Shown here in pieces: positions 61,601-64,000 of a stretch of DNA of 64,000 nt (the first letter of the stretch is position 1; every line of letters begins with the position of its first letter). The DNA comes from Setophaga petechia. Taxonomy: Eukaryota > Chordata > Aves > Passeriformes > Parulidae. Below the pieces are notes generated by a model, which was not told the origin of the DNA, did not search any database, and worked only from the letters and a program-made list of their open reading frames with translations. A program made the translations under genes and the position numbers. The stretch covers positions 10,487,953 through 10,551,952 of the forward strand of contig JANCRA010000030.1 of assembly GCA_024362935.1 (NCBI GenBank). The letters run 5' to 3'.

Positions 61601-64000
61601 TTTTGTGTTTTAATTTTCTGAGTTGAAACTACCTGAATTAGAAGAGTGAACTACAGAGGTAGCAACATGATTCCCTATAGGGAATTTGCTCTTGTTTGAG
61701 GGCTTTTTTCCTTGGAAATAGGATGTAAAAAGCCTTGGAAAATGTGTCCAAAATGTCTTGCTCTGCAGGTATGCTGCAAAATGAAACCAAGCTCAAGTGA
61801 CGTGTTTTGTGGGGCAGGATTGGGTGAAGCCTGGCAGGAGCAGTCCTCAGCCCTGCCATCGATGGGGCTGGCAGCACAGAGGGCAGCACTGGGCCCCTGG
61901 GCTGCAGTGACCAGGCTGGCAGCAGCGTGGGCTGGCACCTGCATGGCTGGGGCAGCAAACCCGAGGGAGATGGGCTGCTCAGCCAGGGGGAGGCCAGTAC
62001 TGCACTGCGCTGAAAACTGTTTTTCTTTGTGCTAAGTTATTATTCTTCTGAACTTGACCCAAGCTAGTGGTGCACAGTCTGACCTCTGGCATCTTCTCAC
62101 CCCAGACAGTATTTCTGTCTCGCTTATTTTGAGTGCTCTTTGAATTAAGGGAGATTAATACCCAAGTTCCCGACATTCTCTTCGGGCATATGTTTTTATA
62201 ACCTTTTGAAAGCAGTACCACTTGTTCCACAAAAAACTCAGAAGCAGCATCTTGTGGCTGCCGTGGGAGCTGTCAGTGGCACCTGATTGAATGTCCTGCT
62301 GGGGAGGAGGGGTGTGGGGAGGACATAAACCAGAGTGGGCCCATCCCGTGCCAGCCCGTGGCTCCCAGGGCTGTGCTGCTGGGGCTGCCAGCACCTCTTC
62401 ACCTGCTGCCAGGGCTGTGGGCTCAGTGCTGTGGCACACCCTGTGCCTGGGAACCCTCACCCCCAGCACTGGGACTGGAGCTGGCTTACATCCATCCATC
62501 ATTCGCGGAATTTGGTTTCTGAGGAAAATTTCTAATTCTGCTCTGCTTAGTGCTTTGAGAAGTGGGAGCAGTGGTTTCTCTCTGGAGAGGTGTCCTGTGG
62601 CCCCTCCTGCCCCGGGGAAATCCAGTGCCTGAGGGGAGCAGCAGGGGCTGGGGGCGGCTGGCACAGGCCCTGTGGCATCAGAGTCTTCTTTTGGGCTTTG
62701 TGAGCCGCTGGCTTTGGTGGTGTTTTGTTTTCTTTTCTCCTCTCCCTCCTACAGCTTTAAAAATTAACTTGCCTGGGGAGTTTCTCAAAATCCTTTCCTT
62801 TCTCTGGAATGATGGATAAGCCATGTAACTGATTGTCATGGCCCTAGGGAGGATAAACATCTTCTGCAGTTTAAAATAAAACCTCCTCGCTCCTTGGTTA
62901 ATAAGTGTTGAAAGAAGCACAAACAGAGCTAACACGGGATTTCCATGACTAACAAGATGACCACATCAGTGAATGTTGTTTGGGGTTAAAAATGACTCAG
63001 CTTTTGCTTCCCCTGGGTAAGATGTTTTATCCCAGCGCAGGAAAAGCTGCCAACAGCACTTTGAAGCTCTGGCAAACATGATGGAGCCAGGATTGTGAAC
63101 TGGGAAGTGTTTGAATGCCGGGTTAAAAAAACCCTCATAAACTCTGCTCCATGTGTGCGGATTTCTGGAAGATAAAGGAGCCCACAGCTTCATCCAGCTT
63201 GTGCTGACTCTTTTCTTTTCAAAAGCCTTTTCAGATGTTTTCACTTTTCTGCTTGCTTTGTTGAAAGATGTAAAAATTTAAGACAACCACAAAGTAAACA
63301 TTTCAAAACTTTCTAGTCTGAAAATTAGTGACATTTTCAAAATCCCTCAAATTCCATTTCAACACTATCAGAAATGAAGATGTTTGGGGTTTTTTTGATT
63401 GGCAAATTTTTCAGGCAGGTTTTTGTTTATTGATAACTTTTATTTTTCAAAAAAATAGATTTATTATTCCGTAGAAAACGCTAGATAAGTAGATGTCTTG
63501 TCAAAATCAAGCAGGTTTTCTTTATTAGAGTGAAATAGTAATGAACTCATCTGCTTCCAATATTTATAAAGAGTAGGGAAGGCCATTAATTCTGCTGCTT
63601 GTGAATAAAACCATCTGTGATTTCTTTCCATTTGATGTGTTTTGGTTTTAATATACATTTTTCACAAATAAGTGTAGGGATTTTTTGTGAAAATGTCACA
63701 TTCAGAATCTCATAAAGAAGGAACGCAAGGAGGGGGAAACGAAATGTTTTGTTAGCTCAGTAATTTCTCACCTTGCACAGAGAGTAAAATTCCTGCCAAC
63801 TTTAACACATTAGGCGACAGAATTACATGTTCAGCTCTAATGCAATCCATGACATGGAACAAGGCAAACAGAGGATGTTTGGAAGTTTGTTTTCCTTTGG
63901 GAATCACACAGCACATTTAACTTAATCTGTCCTGACACTTGAATTATAACATGAGCTTCTTTAGGGAAGCAAAATGGTAGATGCCTCTTTTTAAAGCAAA
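58641..64000. other. Distal 3' UTR or downstream intergenic region
   Basis: No recognised coding exon. GC-rich stretches around 59160-59540, 60930-61260, 61800-62020 and 62290-62730 give only shadow frames. AT-rich stretches at 61320-61640 and 62820-64000 contain AATAAA at 62875-62880 and 63604-63609 on the + strand. In human the next gene in this direction is LMX1B; no LIM or homeodomain coding sequence is present before the window ends. Confidence 0.5.

Noticed and set aside
1..64000. CR1 LINE, LTR/ERV or DNA transposon copies
   Set aside because: No reverse-transcriptase, integrase or transposase motifs in the translated frames and no clear CR1 3' tail repeat. The stretch near 24870 only vaguely resembles a CR1 end. 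Short degenerate copies may have been missed.
1..64000. CRISPR arrays, bacterial operons, phage or toxin-antitoxin systems
   Set aside because: The window is intron-rich vertebrate DNA; the tandem arrays have no spacers of unique sequence and no cas-like genes.
58641..64000. LMX1B first exon at the downstream end
   Set aside because: No LIM-domain or homeodomain coding sequence seen; the neighbour, if synteny holds, lies beyond the window.

Overview
This window is vertebrate nuclear DNA, most likely avian. It holds one confidently identified protein-coding gene, MVB12B (older name FAM125B), on the + strand. MVB12B encodes multivesicular body subunit 12B of the ESCRT-I complex. I recovered ten coding exons (CDS 6041-57240). 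All nine introns are GT-AG, every phase joins correctly, and the product is 314 residues. It matches the remembered human protein (about 319 residues) nearly end to end. The bird assignment is inference. It rests on compact GC-rich introns, many short GC-rich minisatellites, little recognisable interspersed repeat, and very short intergenic spacing. Chicken carries the orthologous block on microchromosome 17. Species cannot be named from sequence alone.

Layout. 1-5589 is upstream intergenic DNA with no recognisable gene. 5590-6440 is a CpG island holding the promoter, 5' UTR and exon 1. 6104-23125 holds introns 1-5 and exons 2-6, which encode the lipid-binding MABP domain. 23249-35410 is intron 6 (12 kb). 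35411-35508 is exon 7. 35509-52461 is intron 7 (17 kb), a mosaic of AT-rich blocks that look like conserved non-coding elements and GC-rich tandem arrays. 52462-57240 holds exons 8-10, which complete the UMA domain. 57241 onward is 3' UTR and downstream intergenic DNA.

The exon layout separates the two protein modules. Exons 2-6 give the MABP beta-prism and a Pro/Ala linker. Exons 7-10 give the UMA segment that joins ESCRT-I. A TAG overlapping the exon 6 donor means that reading through the donor would make a 215-residue MABP-only protein. Two AATAAA signals lie 1.5-1.8 kb into intron 6. This agrees with the roughly 221-residue short human isoform I recall.

The most interesting non-genic signal is in introns 6-7. 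AT-rich blocks there carry octamer and TAATTA homeodomain sites, including a 16-bp perfect palindrome of two fused POU octamers at 45573-45588 and a fused TAATTAATTA plus octamer at 49274-49290. In human, MVB12B lies between PBX3 and LMX1B. I infer that these introns may hold long-range enhancers for such a developmental neighbour, with MVB12B as a bystander host. I found no bacterial-type system, CRISPR array, transposase or reverse-transcriptase gene. The longest open frames besides MVB12B are artefacts of tandem repeats or of the CpG island.
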